Source of the DNA: Clitoria ternatea
Lineage: Eukaryota > Streptophyta > Magnoliopsida > Fabales > Fabaceae
DNA: 64,000 nt
Assembly (NCBI GenBank): GCA_037962975.1
Contig: JAYKXN010000089.1
Location: forward strand, 1 to 64,000
Direction: 5' to 3'
Part shown: positions 14,073-26,151 of the stretch, in pieces
Numbering within the stretch: the stretch's first letter is position 1
How the letters are laid out: each line of letters opens with the position of its first letter
Translations under genes and position numbers: made by a program
Notes under the pieces: model-generated
The model's input: only the letters and a program-made list of their open reading frames with translations
The model's database searches: none
What the model was told of the DNA's origin: nothing

Positions 14073-17000
14073 TATTAAGTAGTTTCATTGTATGGAATCC
14101 AAAACAACCATGAAAGTATTTATAAACATTTTATAAAACTTTTAAAAAGAAAAGAAGTCTCGCCACTAGTTCTTTTTCAGTCACCATATTATGTTATTTT
14201 ATATTGATTAAGAAATTTAGTTATTTTAGGTAAACATATTAAACTTGTCAATTATTCTTGGTATACTTTTAAAATTATATTGAATAATAAGAAAGAAAGA
14301 TTAATGATTATTTCATATTCCACTGACATAAATGGTATCAAGATTATTTATTAAGTGTATGTGTTGAAAAAAATAAATAATGCACATTGTAAATTGAAAG
14401 AAGTCATATAAAAATTCAAGAAAAATTTAAAAAATGGTCTCATAAAAAGGGTAAGAGAAAATACACTAAAAACTAAGGAAAAATAAAGTATGCTATTTAT
14501 ATTTTTAATTAATATTATATATTTTAAATTAAATACATTAATTAACACCTGATGTGAACCCTTACGCGATTCTCTTACTAAATAAACCTAAAAAATAAAA
14601 GAATATAATTATTAATAATATATAATTTGTTAATTATTTTTCTCAAATTCTTTTACAATCTATCTTTACTATCAATAAATGGAAAAAGGGAATTAATCAA
14701 CCTCTATTGAAAATTGATAGCAAAACTGAGAGAATTTTAATTAAGAATAATATTTATAAAAATAATAACATATAATTGATATCAAAGATGATTGAATCTA
14801 TTTAAGAATGTCATTTGTAAAAATAATGATTCATTCACGTTATAAGACGAATAAAAAACCTCAACGACTTCATAAATGGACACGCATGCATGGATAGACG
14901 TATGCATGCACAAAAATTATTAAGTAGTTTCATTGTATGGAATCTAAAACAACATTGAAAGTATTTATAAATATTGTATAAAACTTTTAAAAAGAAAAGA
15001 AGTGTCACTAGTGCTTTTTCTATCACCATATTATGTTATTTTATGTTGATTAAGAAATTTAGTTATATTAGGTAAATATATTAACTTGTCAATAATTCTT
15101 GGTATACTTTTAAAATTACATTGAATAATAAACAAGAAGATCAATGATTATTTCATATTCCACTGATATAAATAGTATCAAAATTAATTAATAAAAGTAT
15201 GTGTTGAAAAAGTAACCAATGCACATTGTAAATTGAAAAAAGTCATATAAAAATTAACATGCAAAATTCTAAAACACATGTCATAAAAAGGATAAGAGAA
15301 AATACATTAAAAATTAAGGAAAAATAAAATATATTATTTATATTTTTAATTAATATTAATTTATTTTAAATTAACTGCATTAATTAAGACTCGGTGTGAT
15401 CCTTTATGCGATTCTCTTACTAAATAAACCTTAAAAAACAAAATAATATAATTATTAATAAAATATAATTTTTTAATTAATTTTGTCACATTCTTTTACT
15501 ATCAAACTTTACTATCAATAAATGAAAAAGAGAATTAATCATCTTCTATTGATAATTGATAGTAAAAGAGAGAGAATTCTAATTAAGAATAATATTTATA
15601 AAAATAATAACATATAATTGATATCAAAGATGACTGAATCCATTTAAGAATGCTATTTGTACAAATTAGGATTCATTCACGTCATAAAACGACTAGAAAA
15701 ACTCACAAAGACTTCATAAATGCACACGTATGCTTGGACGCACGTATGCATGCACGAAAATTATTAAGTAGTTTCATTGTATAGAATCCAAAACAACATT
15801 GAAAATATTTATAAATATTGTATAAAACTTTTAAAAAGAAAAGTAGTCTTGTCACTAGTGCTTTTTCTATCACCATATTTTGTTATTTTATGTTGATTAA
15901 GAAATTTAGTTATATTAGGTAAACATATTAAACTTATCAATTATTCTTGGTATACTTTTAAAATTACATTGAATAATAAACTAGAAAGATCAATGATTAA
16001 TAAAAGTATGTGTTGAAAAAATATTCAATGCACATTGTAAATTGAAAGAAGTCATATAAAAATTAACATGAAAAAGTCTAAAACACATGTCATAAAAAGG
16101 ATAAGAGAAAATACATTGAAAATTAAGGAAAAATAAAATATATTTTTCATAATTTTAATTAATATTAATATATTTTAAATTAAATGCATCAATTAAGACT
16201 TGGTGTAATCCCTTACGCGATTCTCTTACTAAATAATCCTTAAAAAATAAACTAAAATAATTATTAATAAGATATACTTTTTTACTTAATTTTGTCATAT
16301 TCTTTTACTATCAATCTTTACTATCAATAAATGGAAAAGGGAATTAATCATCTTCTATTGATAATTGATAGTAAAAGTGAGAGAATGTAAATAAGAATTA
16401 TATTTATAAAATAATAATATATAATTGATATCAAAGATGACTAACTCCATTTAAGAATGCTATTTGTAAAAATAATGATTCATTCTGGTTATAAAACGAC
16501 CAAAAAAACGTTCAAAGACTGCATAAATGCACACGCATGCATGAACGCATGTACACACGCATAAAAGTTTTTAAGTAGTTTCATTGTATGGAATCCAAAA
16601 CAACATTGAAAGTAATTATAAATATTGTATAAAACGTTTAAAAAGAACAGAAGTCTCGTCACTAGTGCTTTTTCTATCACCATATTATGTTATTTTATGT
16701 TGATTAAGAAATTTAGTTATATTAGGTAAACATATTAAACTTGTCAATTATTCTTGGTATACTTTTAAAATTACATTGAATAGTAAACAAGAAAGATCAA
16801 TAATTAATAAAAGTATGTGTTGAAAAATTATTCAATGCACAATGTAAATTGAAAGAAGTCATATAAAAATTAACATAAAAATTTCTAAAACACATGTCAT
16901 AAAAAGGATAAGAGAAAATACATTAAAAATGAAGGAAGAATAAAATATATTGTTTATAATTTTAATTAATATTAATATATTTTAAATTAAATGCATCAAT

Positions 17001-17930
17001 TAAGACTTGGTGTAATCCCTTACGCGATTCTCTTACTAAATAAAACTTTAAAAAAATAATATAATTATTAATAAAATATAATTTTTTACTTAATTTTGTC
17101 ACATTCTTTTACTATCGATCTTTACTATCAATAAATGGAAAAGGTAATTAATCATCTTCTGTTGATAATTGATAGCAAAAGTGAGAGAATCTAATTAAGA
17201 ATAATATTTATAAAATAATAACATATAATTGATATCAAAGATGACTAACTCCATTTAAGCATGCTATTTGTAAAAATAATGATTCATTCTGGTTATAAAA
17301 CGACTAAAAAAACTCTTAAAGAGTTCATAAATGCACACACAGCCATGGATGCACGTACGCACGCATAAAAGTTTTTAAGTAGTTTCATTGTATGGAATCC
17401 AAATCAACATTGAAAGTATTTGTAAATATTGTATAAAACTTTTAAAAAGAAAAGAAGTCTCGCCATTAGTTCTTTTTTTATCACCATATTATGTTATTTT
17501 AAAAACACGTCTCATAAAAAGGATAAGAGAAAATACATTAAAAACTAAGGAAAAATAAAATATATTATTTATATTTTTTATTAATATTAATATATTTTAA
17601 ACTAAATGCATTAATTAAGACTTGATGTGACCCCTTACGAGGTTCTCTTACTAAATAAACCTTAAAAAATAAAAGAATATAATTATTAATAATATATAAT
17701 TCATTAATTTTTTTGTCAGATTCTTTTACTATCGATCTTTACCATCAATAAATGGAAAAAGGGAATTAATCAACCTCTATTGATAATGGATAGCAAAAGT
17801 GAGAGAATTCTAATTAACAATAATACTTATAAAAATAAAAACGTATAATTGATATCAAAGATGACTGAATCCATTTTAGAGTGCTATTTGTACAAATAAT
17901 GATTCATTCACGTCATAAAACGACTAAAAA
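14073..17930. repeat. Satellite A, subfamily A2, tandem array
   Basis: Same satellite as the block before it, but a distinct subfamily. Monomers carry TTAAGTAGTTTCATTGTATGG in place of the A1 string after the CpG-rich box, ATTGAAAG in place of ATTAAAAG, and TTGATTAAG in place of TTTATTAAG. Landmarks lie near 14887, 15732, 16540 and 17330. Monomers are about 790-890 bp. The last one has an internal loss at about 17501, where TATGTTATTTTA runs directly into AAACACGTCTCATAAAAAGG, skipping several hundred bases of consensus. The block ends at a breakpoint into satellite B at about 17930. Confidence 0.94.
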
Positions 17931-18456
17931 GCTCGTGTAGTCCATTTAAATGCTAATTTTGAGCTCAAATTATGTTGAGTTATGATCTTTTAAAGCTCAA
18001 TTTATATAATGTTTGTTCCTTAATATGTCGGTACTAACTCATCTTTAAAATCTAAAAACAAAACATATAGAATAACAACTTAATAATTTTACAATATTAT
18101 AAAATTAAAATTAAATATAGTTATGGTAATTGCTTTTATATTATACTAGTTAAACTTTGGAAATCATAGTGACCTAATAGACATTATAAATTTAGCTAAA
18201 TAGACTTCATAAGCAAACCATAGGATAATTTCACTGAGAGAAAAAATATGGTTGTGTTGTGAGGCAATGTTGACAGTATATGCGTAGGCTATGATGAGTG
18301 ACACCACTATTTAGAGTAAAAACGAAAGGACTTTATTTTTTTGTGTTTGAAGAGTAATATAGAGAACCATTTTTAAAAAGTTTAATATGTAGTTAATCTT
18401 AATGTTTTATAAGTTTGACTTCTTAAACCTATTAAATGTTATTATTATGTTTTTTA

Positions 18457-18460
<4 letters not shown>

Positions 18461-18492
<32 letters not shown>
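18461..18492. repeat. (TA)n microsatellite within a B monomer
   Basis: Perfect TA run of about 32 bp followed by a short GT run. The same position in other monomers also holds TA runs of varying length (near 19395, 20338, 22216, 26332, 27270, 28218, 29158, 34088, 35028), while the monomer near 21290 has almost none. The tract is thus a hypervariable part of the monomer. Confidence 0.95.
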
Positions 18493-18494
<2 letters not shown>

Positions 18495-21400
18495 GTGTGT
18501 ACACATTAATAATTCATTTGTAAATCAATGTTTTAAAACTTAGGGTAAAGTTTTTGTATAGTAAAGTAACATATAAATGATGGATTTGCAAATCAATTAT
18601 AGATATAGATACGTGATTAGATATGATTCTCAGATATTTCTTAATATTTCTTCACATAAGAATTGTTTTGTAAATACTTATTATTTGAATTTAATAATTC
18701 CAACATTCTAAAATTAGCCATCAAAATATACGCTAAGGTTTAGCTCTTTAGTGCTAAAAATCAAATTCAAACTTCAATAACGAATTTTCAATATGATTAT
18801 GAGTTCAAGAATTCTTTAAAACCCTTAGAAATTTTATTTAGGAATTACTTATTTGATGAAAACTAATAGATGAAGCATTTCCAAAGATTGTATAGTCTAT
18901 TTAAATGCTAATTTTGAGCTCAAATTATGTTTAGTTATGATCTTTTAAAGCTTAATTTAGATATTATTTGTTCCTTAATAAGTGAGTACTGACTCATCTT
19001 TGAAATCTAAAAACAAAACATATAAAATAACAACTTAATAATTTTAAAATATTATAAAATCAAAATTAAATATAATTATGGTAATTGTTTTTGAAATCAT
19101 AATGACCTAATAGACATTATAAATTTAGCTAAATAGACTTGATAAGCAAACCTTAGGATAATTACACTGAAAGAATAAATATGGTTGTGTTGTGAGGCAA
19201 TGTTGACAACATATATGTAGGCTATGATAAGTGACACGCCTATTTAGAGTATAAAAAAAGGACTTTATTTTCTTGTTTTTGAAGAGTAATATAGAGAACC
19301 ATTTTTAAAAAGTTATATATGTAGTTAATCTTCATGTTTTATAAGTTTGACTTCTTCTTAAACCTATTAAATGTTATTATTATGTTCTTTACTTATATAT
19401 ATATATATATATATATATTTGTGTGGGTACACATTAATAATTCATTTTTAAGTCAATGTTTTAAAATTTAGAGTAAAGTTTTTGACATATTAAAGTAATA
19501 TATAAATGATGGATTTGTAAATCAATTATAGATATAGATACGTGACTAAATATGATTCTCAGATATATCTTAATATTTCTTCACATAAGAGTTATTTTGT
19601 AAATACTTATTATTTGAATTGAATAATTCTAACATTCTAAAATTAGCCATCGAAATATACTTTAGCTCTTTAGTGCTAAACATCAAATTTAAACTTCAAT
19701 AACGAATTTTCAATATGATTGTGAGTTCAAGAATTCTTTGAAACTCCAGGAAATTTTATTTAGGAAAAACTTGTTTGATGAAAACTAATAAATGAAACAT
19801 TTCAAAGCTTGTGTAGTCCATTTGAATGCTAATTTTGAGCTCAAATTATGTTGAGTTATGATCTTTTAAAGGTAAATATAGATATTGTTTGTTCCTTAAT
19901 ATATCGGTATTGACTCATCTTTGAAATCTGAAAACAAAACATATAGAATAACAACTTAATAATTTTACAATATTATAAAATTAAAATTAAATATGGTTAT
20001 GGTAATTGCTTTTATAATTATACTAGTTATACTTTTGAATTCATAATGACATAGTAGACATTATAAATATAGCTAAATAGACTTAATAAGCAAATCTTAG
20101 GACAATTTCACTAAAAGAAATAATATGGTTGTGTTGTAAGGCAATGTTGACCACATATGTGTAGGCTATGAGGAGTGGCATCCCTATTTAATAAAAAAAA
20201 GGACTTCATTTTCTTGTTTTTGAAGAGTAATATCGAGAACCATTTTTAAAAAGTTTAATATGTACTTAATCTTAATGTTTTATAAGTTTGACTTCTTCTT
20301 ACACCTATTAAATGTTATTATTATATTCTTTACTCACATATACATATATATATATATATACATATATATGTGAGTATATTAATAATTCATTTTTAAATCA
20401 ATGTTTTAAAATTTAGGGTAAAGTTTTTTCCATAATAAAGTAACATATAAATGATGGATTTGCAAATCAATTATACACATACATACATGAATAGATATGA
20501 TTCTCAGATATCTCTTAATATTTGTTCACATAATACTTGTTTTGTAAATACTTATTATTTAAATCTAATAATTCTAACATTCTAAAATTAGTCATCCAAA
20601 TATACTCTAAGGTTTACCTCTTCAATGCAAAAAATCAATTCCAAACTTCAATAAGAAATTTTTAATATAATTTAGAGTTCAAGAATTCTTTGAAACCGTA
20701 CGAAATTTTATTTAAGAATTACTTGTTTGATGGAAGCTAATACATTAAGTATTTTCATAGCTTGGGTAGTCCATTTAAATGCTAATTTTGAGCTCAAATT
20801 ATGTTGAGTTATAATCTTTTAAAGCTTAATTTAGATATTATTCGTTCCTTAATATGTCAGTACTGACCCATCTTTGAAATCTAAAAACAAATCATATAGA
20901 ATAACAACATAATAATTTAAAATATTATAAAATTAAAATTAAAAATAGTTATGGTAATTATTTTTATAATTTCACTAGTTATATTTTTTAAATCATAGTG
21001 ACCTAGTAGACATTAAAAATATAGCTAAATAGACTTGATAAGAAAACCTTAGGACAATTTAACTAAAAGAAAAAATATGGTTATGTTGTGAGACAATGTT
21101 GACCACGTATGTGTAGGCTATGATGAGTGACACCCCTATTTAGAGTAAAAAGGAAAGGACTTCATTTTTTTTTATTTTTGAAGAGTAATATAGAGAACCA
21201 TTTTTAAAAAGTTTAATATGTAGTTAATCTTAATGTTTTATAAGTTTGGCTTCTTCTTAAACTTGTTAAATGTTATTATTATATTCTTTGCTCATTGTGT
21301 GTACACATTAATAATTCATTTTTAAATCAATATTTTAATATTTTGGGTAAATTTTTTGACATAGTAAAGTAACATATAAATGATGGATTTTCAAATCAGT

Positions 21401-22979
21401 TATATATATACATATATCAATAGATATGATTCTCAGATATCTCTTAACATTTGTTCCATAAGACTCGTTTTGTAAATACTTATTATTTGAATTTAATAAT
21501 TCTAACATTCTAAAATTAGCCATCCAAATATACTCTAAGGCTTAGCTCTTCAACTCTAAAAATAAAATTCAAACTTCAATAACGAATTTTCAATATGATT
21601 GTGAGTTCAAGAATTCTTTGAAATCCATGGAAATTTTATTTAGGAATTATTTATTTGATGGAAACTAATAGATAAAGCATTGTCAAAGCTTGTGTAGTCC
21701 ATTTAAATGCTAATTTTAAGCTCAAATTATGTGTACTTATGATCTTTAAAAGCTCAATTTAGATATTATTTATTCCTTAATATGTCAATACTAACTCATC
21801 TTTGAAGTCTAAAAACAAAACATATAGAATAACAACTTAATAATTTTAAAATATTATAAAATTAAAATTAAAAATAATTATGGTAATTGTTTTTATAATT
21901 ATACTAGTTACACTTTTGTAACAATAGTGACCTAATAGACATTATAAATTTAGCTAAATAGACTTGATAAGCAAAACTTTGGACAATTTTACTAAGAATA
22001 ATATGGTTGTGTTGTGAGGCAATGTTGACCATATATGTGTAGGGTATAATGTCTGACACCCCTATTTAGAGTAAAAAAGTAAGGACTTCATTTTCTTATT
22101 TTTGAAGAGTAATATAGAGAACCATTTTTAAAAAGTTTAATATGTAGTTAATCTTAATGGTTTATACATTTGACTTCTTCTTAAACCTAATATATGTTAT
22201 TATTATGTTCTTTACTCATATATATATATATGTATGTACACATTAATAATTTTTTTAAAATCAATGTTTTAAAATTTAGGGTAAAGTTTTTGACATAGTA
22301 AAGTAACAAATAAATGATGGATTTGCAAATCAATTATATATATAGATACATGACTAGATATGATTCTCAGATATTTCTTAATATTTTTCTCATAAGACTT
22401 GTTTTGTAAATACTTATTATTTGAATTTAATAATTCTAACATTCTAAAATTAGCCATCCAAATATACTCTAAGACTTAGCTCTTCAATGCTAAAAATTAA
22501 ATTCAAACTTCAACAATGATTTTTCAATATTATTGTGAGTTCAAGAATTGTTTGAAACACCTGGAAATTTTATTTAGGAATTACTTATTTGATGGAAACT
22601 AATAGATGAAGCATTTTCAAAGCTTGTGTAGTCCATTTAAATGCTAATTTTGAGCTCAAATTATGTTGAGTTATGATCTTTTAAGGCTCAATTTAGATAT
22701 TGTTTGTTCCTTCATATGTCGGTAGTGACTCATATTAGAAATCTAAAAATGAAACATATAGACTATCAACTTAATAATTTTTAAAATATTATAAAATTAC
22801 AATTAAAAATAGTGATGGTAATTGTTTTTATAATTATACTAGTTATATTTTTGAAATCATAGTGACCCAATAGACATTATAAATTTAGCTAAATAGACTT
22901 GATAAGCAAACCTTAGGACAATTTCACTAAAAGAAAAAAATATGGTTATGTTGTGAGGCAATGTTGACAACATATGTGT

Positions 22980-22982
22980 AGG
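22980..22982. other. Target-site duplication AGG, left of CACTA element
   Basis: The uninterrupted B monomer reads GTGTAGGCTATGATGAG. Here GTGTAGG precedes the element and AGGCTATGATGAG follows it, so AGG is duplicated. Three bases is the usual duplication for CACTA transposons. Confidence 0.93.
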
Positions 22983-22995
22983 CACTATAAGAAAT
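22983..22995 (+). repeat. CACTA left terminal inverted repeat
   Basis: CACTATAAGAAAT. It pairs with the right end except at the sixth base (T against C) and the last base. A GGCGGTT subterminal motif follows at about 23009. Confidence 0.92.
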
Positions 22996-24191
22996 ATTCA
23001 GTTTTATGGCGGTTTATTAGTAGGGGTTACTTAGAACTACCACAAGTAAGCACATTATTGAATTGGATGAAGAAAGTTAACAGCGATTCTGTAACTACCG
23101 TTAATTTCCCATTAAATGGGCACGTGCAGGTCACGTGGTCTTTTTCCCTCCCATCATGGTTCTTTTATTTTCATTTCCCTCTTCTCCTAAATCCCTAACC
23201 CTTAATTTTTCCCATTTCCCTCTTATCTACCACGTATCTCACTCTCTGTTCAGCACCTTTTCACTCTCTTCCTCTCTTCTCTTAATCCTTTCTCCCCATC
23301 ATGCCTTTGTTCACATGTACCTTCTTATAGTCCTTGTCGTACCTCCGCTCGCTGCGCGACTGTGCCACCATGGAAGAGTCCCAATGGTGAACCATCATGC
23401 CTTCAAACCACCACGCGTCTCATCTTCTCACTGTGACTAGCGTTCCACTGTAGCACCACTTCACTGTTACCATTGCCTCTAAAATTTGAAGCTTCAACAT
23501 TTTTGCTTCTTCCATTTCACGCTGAGTTTTATAAGGTTTTAATTTCTCATTTTGTTATTACTTATTTTTCTGCTTCTGAAGTTTCTATATAGTTTCTGGG
23601 TTAGTCTTTCTTTTGTTGCAGTGATTTATGATTTTTGGGTTCTATTTTTGCTTCTGTTTATGTACTTTTATAGTTTCTGTTTATGTGCTTTTACAGTATA
23701 AAAGAAAATCATGATTTCCTTCTGTCCAACAGTCTTCGCTGCTCTATTTTTTGTTCTACCATCATATGCTTGATTTAGCATTTATCATTGGTTTTGGCTG
23801 GCTGCTCACCATATTGTAGAAGGATCCATATTTCTATTAAAGTTACTATTGTGAAACTGGATTAGTGTATCAATCTTTTTTTTTGTTATGTTTGATGGAT
23901 TTAGATCATTGAAAGCATTTGGATCGACAAATTTTTCCATGATTCCTAATGGTAGTTCCCTTGGATTCATGGTTACATCCTTTATTTGGTGTTTGTTCGA
24001 GCATGAAGATATGGTGTTTGATAACAGTTCTATGATGATTCATTGGTTCTGGTTCAGTTTTAGACTTTGTTTTTAGCCTATATTTTTCTTGAACACCAAC
24101 TGTTTTGTGACATGCCTTTTTGTTGTTTTGCTTCTAATTTTGTTTTCTCTTATTTTATCCCAGCATCAGTTTTGTTCAATGTTGATGGCAG
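22996..24191. other. Unidentified left interior of the CACTA element
   Basis: About 1.2 kb with no recognised protein. Bases 23145-23300 are rich in C and T, resembling a plant 5' leader, and 23470-24190 is T-rich with intron-like texture ending in a plausible splice acceptor (TTGATGGCAG, to 24191). Open frames at 23135-23440 and 23888-24076 gave no recognisable domain. It could be promoter, leader and intron sequence captured along with the downstream exons, or unrelated element sequence. Confidence 0.5.
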
Positions 24192-25070
24192 AAACTTAGA
24201 GATATATTAAAAATGGCTTTTGGTGGATGCTATGTTGTTTTGATGATGACACTCTTCTCAATCTATACGGGGTTCATATATAATGAATTCTTCTCTGTTC
24301 CATTTGAACTGTTTGGACCATCAGCCTATGGATGTCGTGATACTTCATGCAGGTGGTTACTAATATAATTTATTCAAAGTATTAATTGTCTTTTATGCTT
24401 GCTGGTCACCTTATATATGTGCGTAATATTTATTATTTCATCCTTAGGGATGCTTCCACCATAGGCTTAATAAAAGTACGTGACGCTTACCCGTTTGGTG
24501 TGGATCCTAAATGGTATGGTACTCGGAGTGAACTGCCATTTCTTAACTCCTTAAAGATGAAGATGTCAATTCTACTAGGAGTATCTCAAATGAATCTTAG
24601 AATTATAATGAGTTACTATAATGCAAAATACTTTGAAAACAACAGAAATGTATGGTAATAGCAAAAGTACAACATTAGTTGAATGTGGTCTGTGGTTTGT
24701 TGTTTATAGTGTTCACTATTCATTGTATGCTTTTCTAATGTTGCTTCAGGTACCAGTTTGTTCCCCAGATGAAGTGGTGCACTAGATCAAAGGCTGACCT
24801 GTATCATGTGATGATATACATGTTCCTAAGTCCAACTGATGATTTAGGTGAAAACCAGCTTTTTGTTGGCCAACAGTTCCTTTAAGTAAGAAATTTCAAC
24901 TTTGATTTGGATCCATTTTTCTATTTAAAAATACTGAACAGAAGCCATATCACATCTGAACTCTCCACTGTTTCATTGTTGTTAGGTCGTGTTACTACTG
25001 TTGGCACTTGTTGTTGTACCATGGATGTTATTACCAAAGCCCTTTCTGTTGAAGAAGCAACATCGAGAAT
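24192..25070 (+). pseudogene. Captured fragment of V-type H+-ATPase subunit a gene (four exons, broken)
   Basis: Subunit a is the large membrane subunit of the vacuolar proton pump; its C-terminal half spans the membrane and forms the proton channel with the c ring. Four exons can be read: 24192-24352, 24448-24654, 24750-24885 and 24986-about 25070. All introns begin GT and end AG, and the phases agree (AG|G, TG|G, then phase 0). The spliced reading contains hallmark family strings such as LFSIYTGFIYNEFFSVPFE, YPFGVDPKW, SELPFLNSLKMKMSILLG and KADLYHVMIYMFLSP, then LLPKPFLLKKQH. The N-terminal half and the distal C terminus are absent. It is broken: exon 3 lacks about 16 residues the family has between VPQM and KWC (48 nt, in frame), and its last codon is TAA where the family has Gln. 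It lies wholly inside the CACTA element, so it is a transduplicated gene piece, not the resident gene. Identity comes from remembered family sequence and is strong; exact exon ends are inferred. Confidence 0.92.
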
Positions 25071-25978
25071 TATACTCTAAAATATCATTTTTATCTTTTT
25101 GGCTTCTATTCATTTTCATTAAATTCCCTCCTAATTTGTATTACTATTATGGGCCCTCAGGTAAGTAGTTAAAAGGGTCCGATACTTGCTATTATGTGAA
25201 TTTTGGTTTCAATTAATTAAAACGCAATATGGATATGGGCATGTTGTTTCTCCTCTTCAAGTAGGTGATGTCTGAGTTTGATAAAGAATGTTCTCTAATA
25301 AATTTGTTATTCTATGGATGACTCTTTGAAGTAGTTTTTTTAGGCAAGAAGAACCCATACATGAGTGAAATTAAAGTAATGATAATGTACAATTTTAATC
25401 ATTACACATTTAATTAGTAGGAACTCATAAAAGGGTAAAAACTTATGTGCAGCAATATATATTACATAAATGATAATTCAGACAAGAGGAGTTGGACTTC
25501 CATATTTGGAGCATATTGCATATTTGGAATTTAGTTTTTATTTAAAACATCAATCTTCATATATATATATATATATATATATATTACTTTAGTTTATTTA
25601 TTTATTTTCAAAGATATGCACTAGAGAGAAAGAATTATAGTATTTGAGTAAAAGTTTATTAGCATTTTTTTCTACTTCATTCCATATTAAAAGTTTAAGG
25701 ACACCATTGACAATTCTATAATTTTTCTGAGTTGGTTGTCAAAATATAGAGACACACATAAGATTTTAGTATATTACAGATATTTGTATATATCTTGCAT
25801 GACATTACCATTTTACAAAAAGACCAATTAAAATAAAAAGGAGACATTTGTATACATCTTGCATGAATTGATGATATGAATTTCTATTCTTCTCACTTCA
25901 TGAATTGAAGGCCCTTATTTGTGGCATTTAAGAATGGTTAATATATATATTAATTTTTTTTACTTTAATTAATAGATT
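25071..25978. other. Unidentified right interior of the CACTA element
   Basis: AT-rich sequence with no recognised coding. It may start with intron or downstream sequence of the captured V-ATPase gene, since the protein match fades after KKQHRE. It holds a (TA)n microsatellite at 25559-25584. Confidence 0.55.
25559..25584. repeat. (TA)n microsatellite inside the CACTA element
   Basis: Run of about 13 AT dinucleotides, outside the satellite B monomer context and therefore unrelated to the B-monomer tracts. Confidence 0.93.
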
Positions 25979-26148
25979 AGTGGCGGTTTCTGTTGGAATA
26001 CTGGTGGGTTAAAAAACCGATGTTAAAATTATTCCTGGGAGAATGTTTAGCGGTAGTTTTACAACCGCCGATAATTATTTTGGTTGCGGTTAAAACTGCT
26101 GCTAGTGCACGTTTAAAACCGCCACTAATTCCTGGTTTTCTTGTAGTG
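25979..26148 (-). repeat. CACTA right subterminal region and terminal inverted repeat
   Basis: Dense GGCGGTT-like motifs in both directions: GTGGCGGTTT at about 25979, AGCGGTAG near 26049, CAACCGCC near 26063, TTGCGGTT near 26083 and AAACCGCCAC near 26117. The last 12 bases, TTTCTTGTAGTG, form the terminal repeat. Such arrays are the usual transposase-binding zones of CACTA elements; binding here is inferred. Confidence 0.85.
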
Positions 26149-26151
26149 AGG
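26149..26151. other. Target-site duplication AGG, right of CACTA element
   Basis: Second copy of AGG, followed by CTATGATGAGTGACACC, the continuation of the interrupted B monomer. Confidence 0.93.

Larger units (their letters stand above)
17931..22982. repeat. Satellite B tandem array, left part
   Basis: Head-to-tail monomers of about 920-955 bp, marked by GTAGTCCATTTAAATGC followed by GAGCTCAAATTATG at about 17937, 18890, 19813, 20766, 21694 and 22628. No similarity to satellite A was seen. Most monomers carry a (TA)n tract next to ACACATTAATAATTC, the palindrome GATTTGCAAATC, and a GTGAGGCAATGTTGAC segment. The array continues after a CACTA insertion. The 62-codon open frames at 21335-21523 and 22269-22457 (minus strand) are equivalent positions of two monomers and are not convincing genes. 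Confidence 0.96.
22983..26148 (+). mobile_element. Non-autonomous CACTA (En/Spm-type) DNA transposon carrying gene fragments
   Basis: The element is 3166 bp and interrupts a satellite B monomer with a perfect 3-bp duplication. Its left end reads CACTATAAGAAA; its right end, on the opposite strand, reads CACTACAAGAAA, giving terminal inverted repeats with one mismatch in 12. Both ends have subterminal GGCGGTT/AACCGCC motifs, as CACTA elements typically have clustered subterminal repeats. No transposase or TNPA-like frame is visible, so movement would have needed enzyme supplied by another element. The interior holds four exons of a V-ATPase subunit a gene on the plus strand plus sequence I could not identify. 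Base composition is clearly less AT-rich than the surrounding satellite. The family assignment is firm from ends and duplication size; the element name is unknown. Confidence 0.94.

Noticed and set aside
14835..16683. Minus-strand frames of 64-83 codons in A2 monomers (also 41047-41298 and 58116-58367)
   Set aside because: They recur only as equivalent positions of the same satellite, with no conserved start context or domain.
1..17930. CRISPR-like array
   Set aside because: The period is about 843 bp with related sequence throughout; there are no short direct repeats with unique spacers.
21335..22457. 62-codon minus-strand frames beginning MANFRMLELLN in satellite B
   Set aside because: Two equivalent positions in adjacent monomers; the frame is interrupted in other monomers and has no recognised domain.
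23135..23440. 101-codon frame in the CACTA element
   Set aside because: It runs through a CT-rich leader-like stretch and shows no domain; low-complexity composition explains the open frame.
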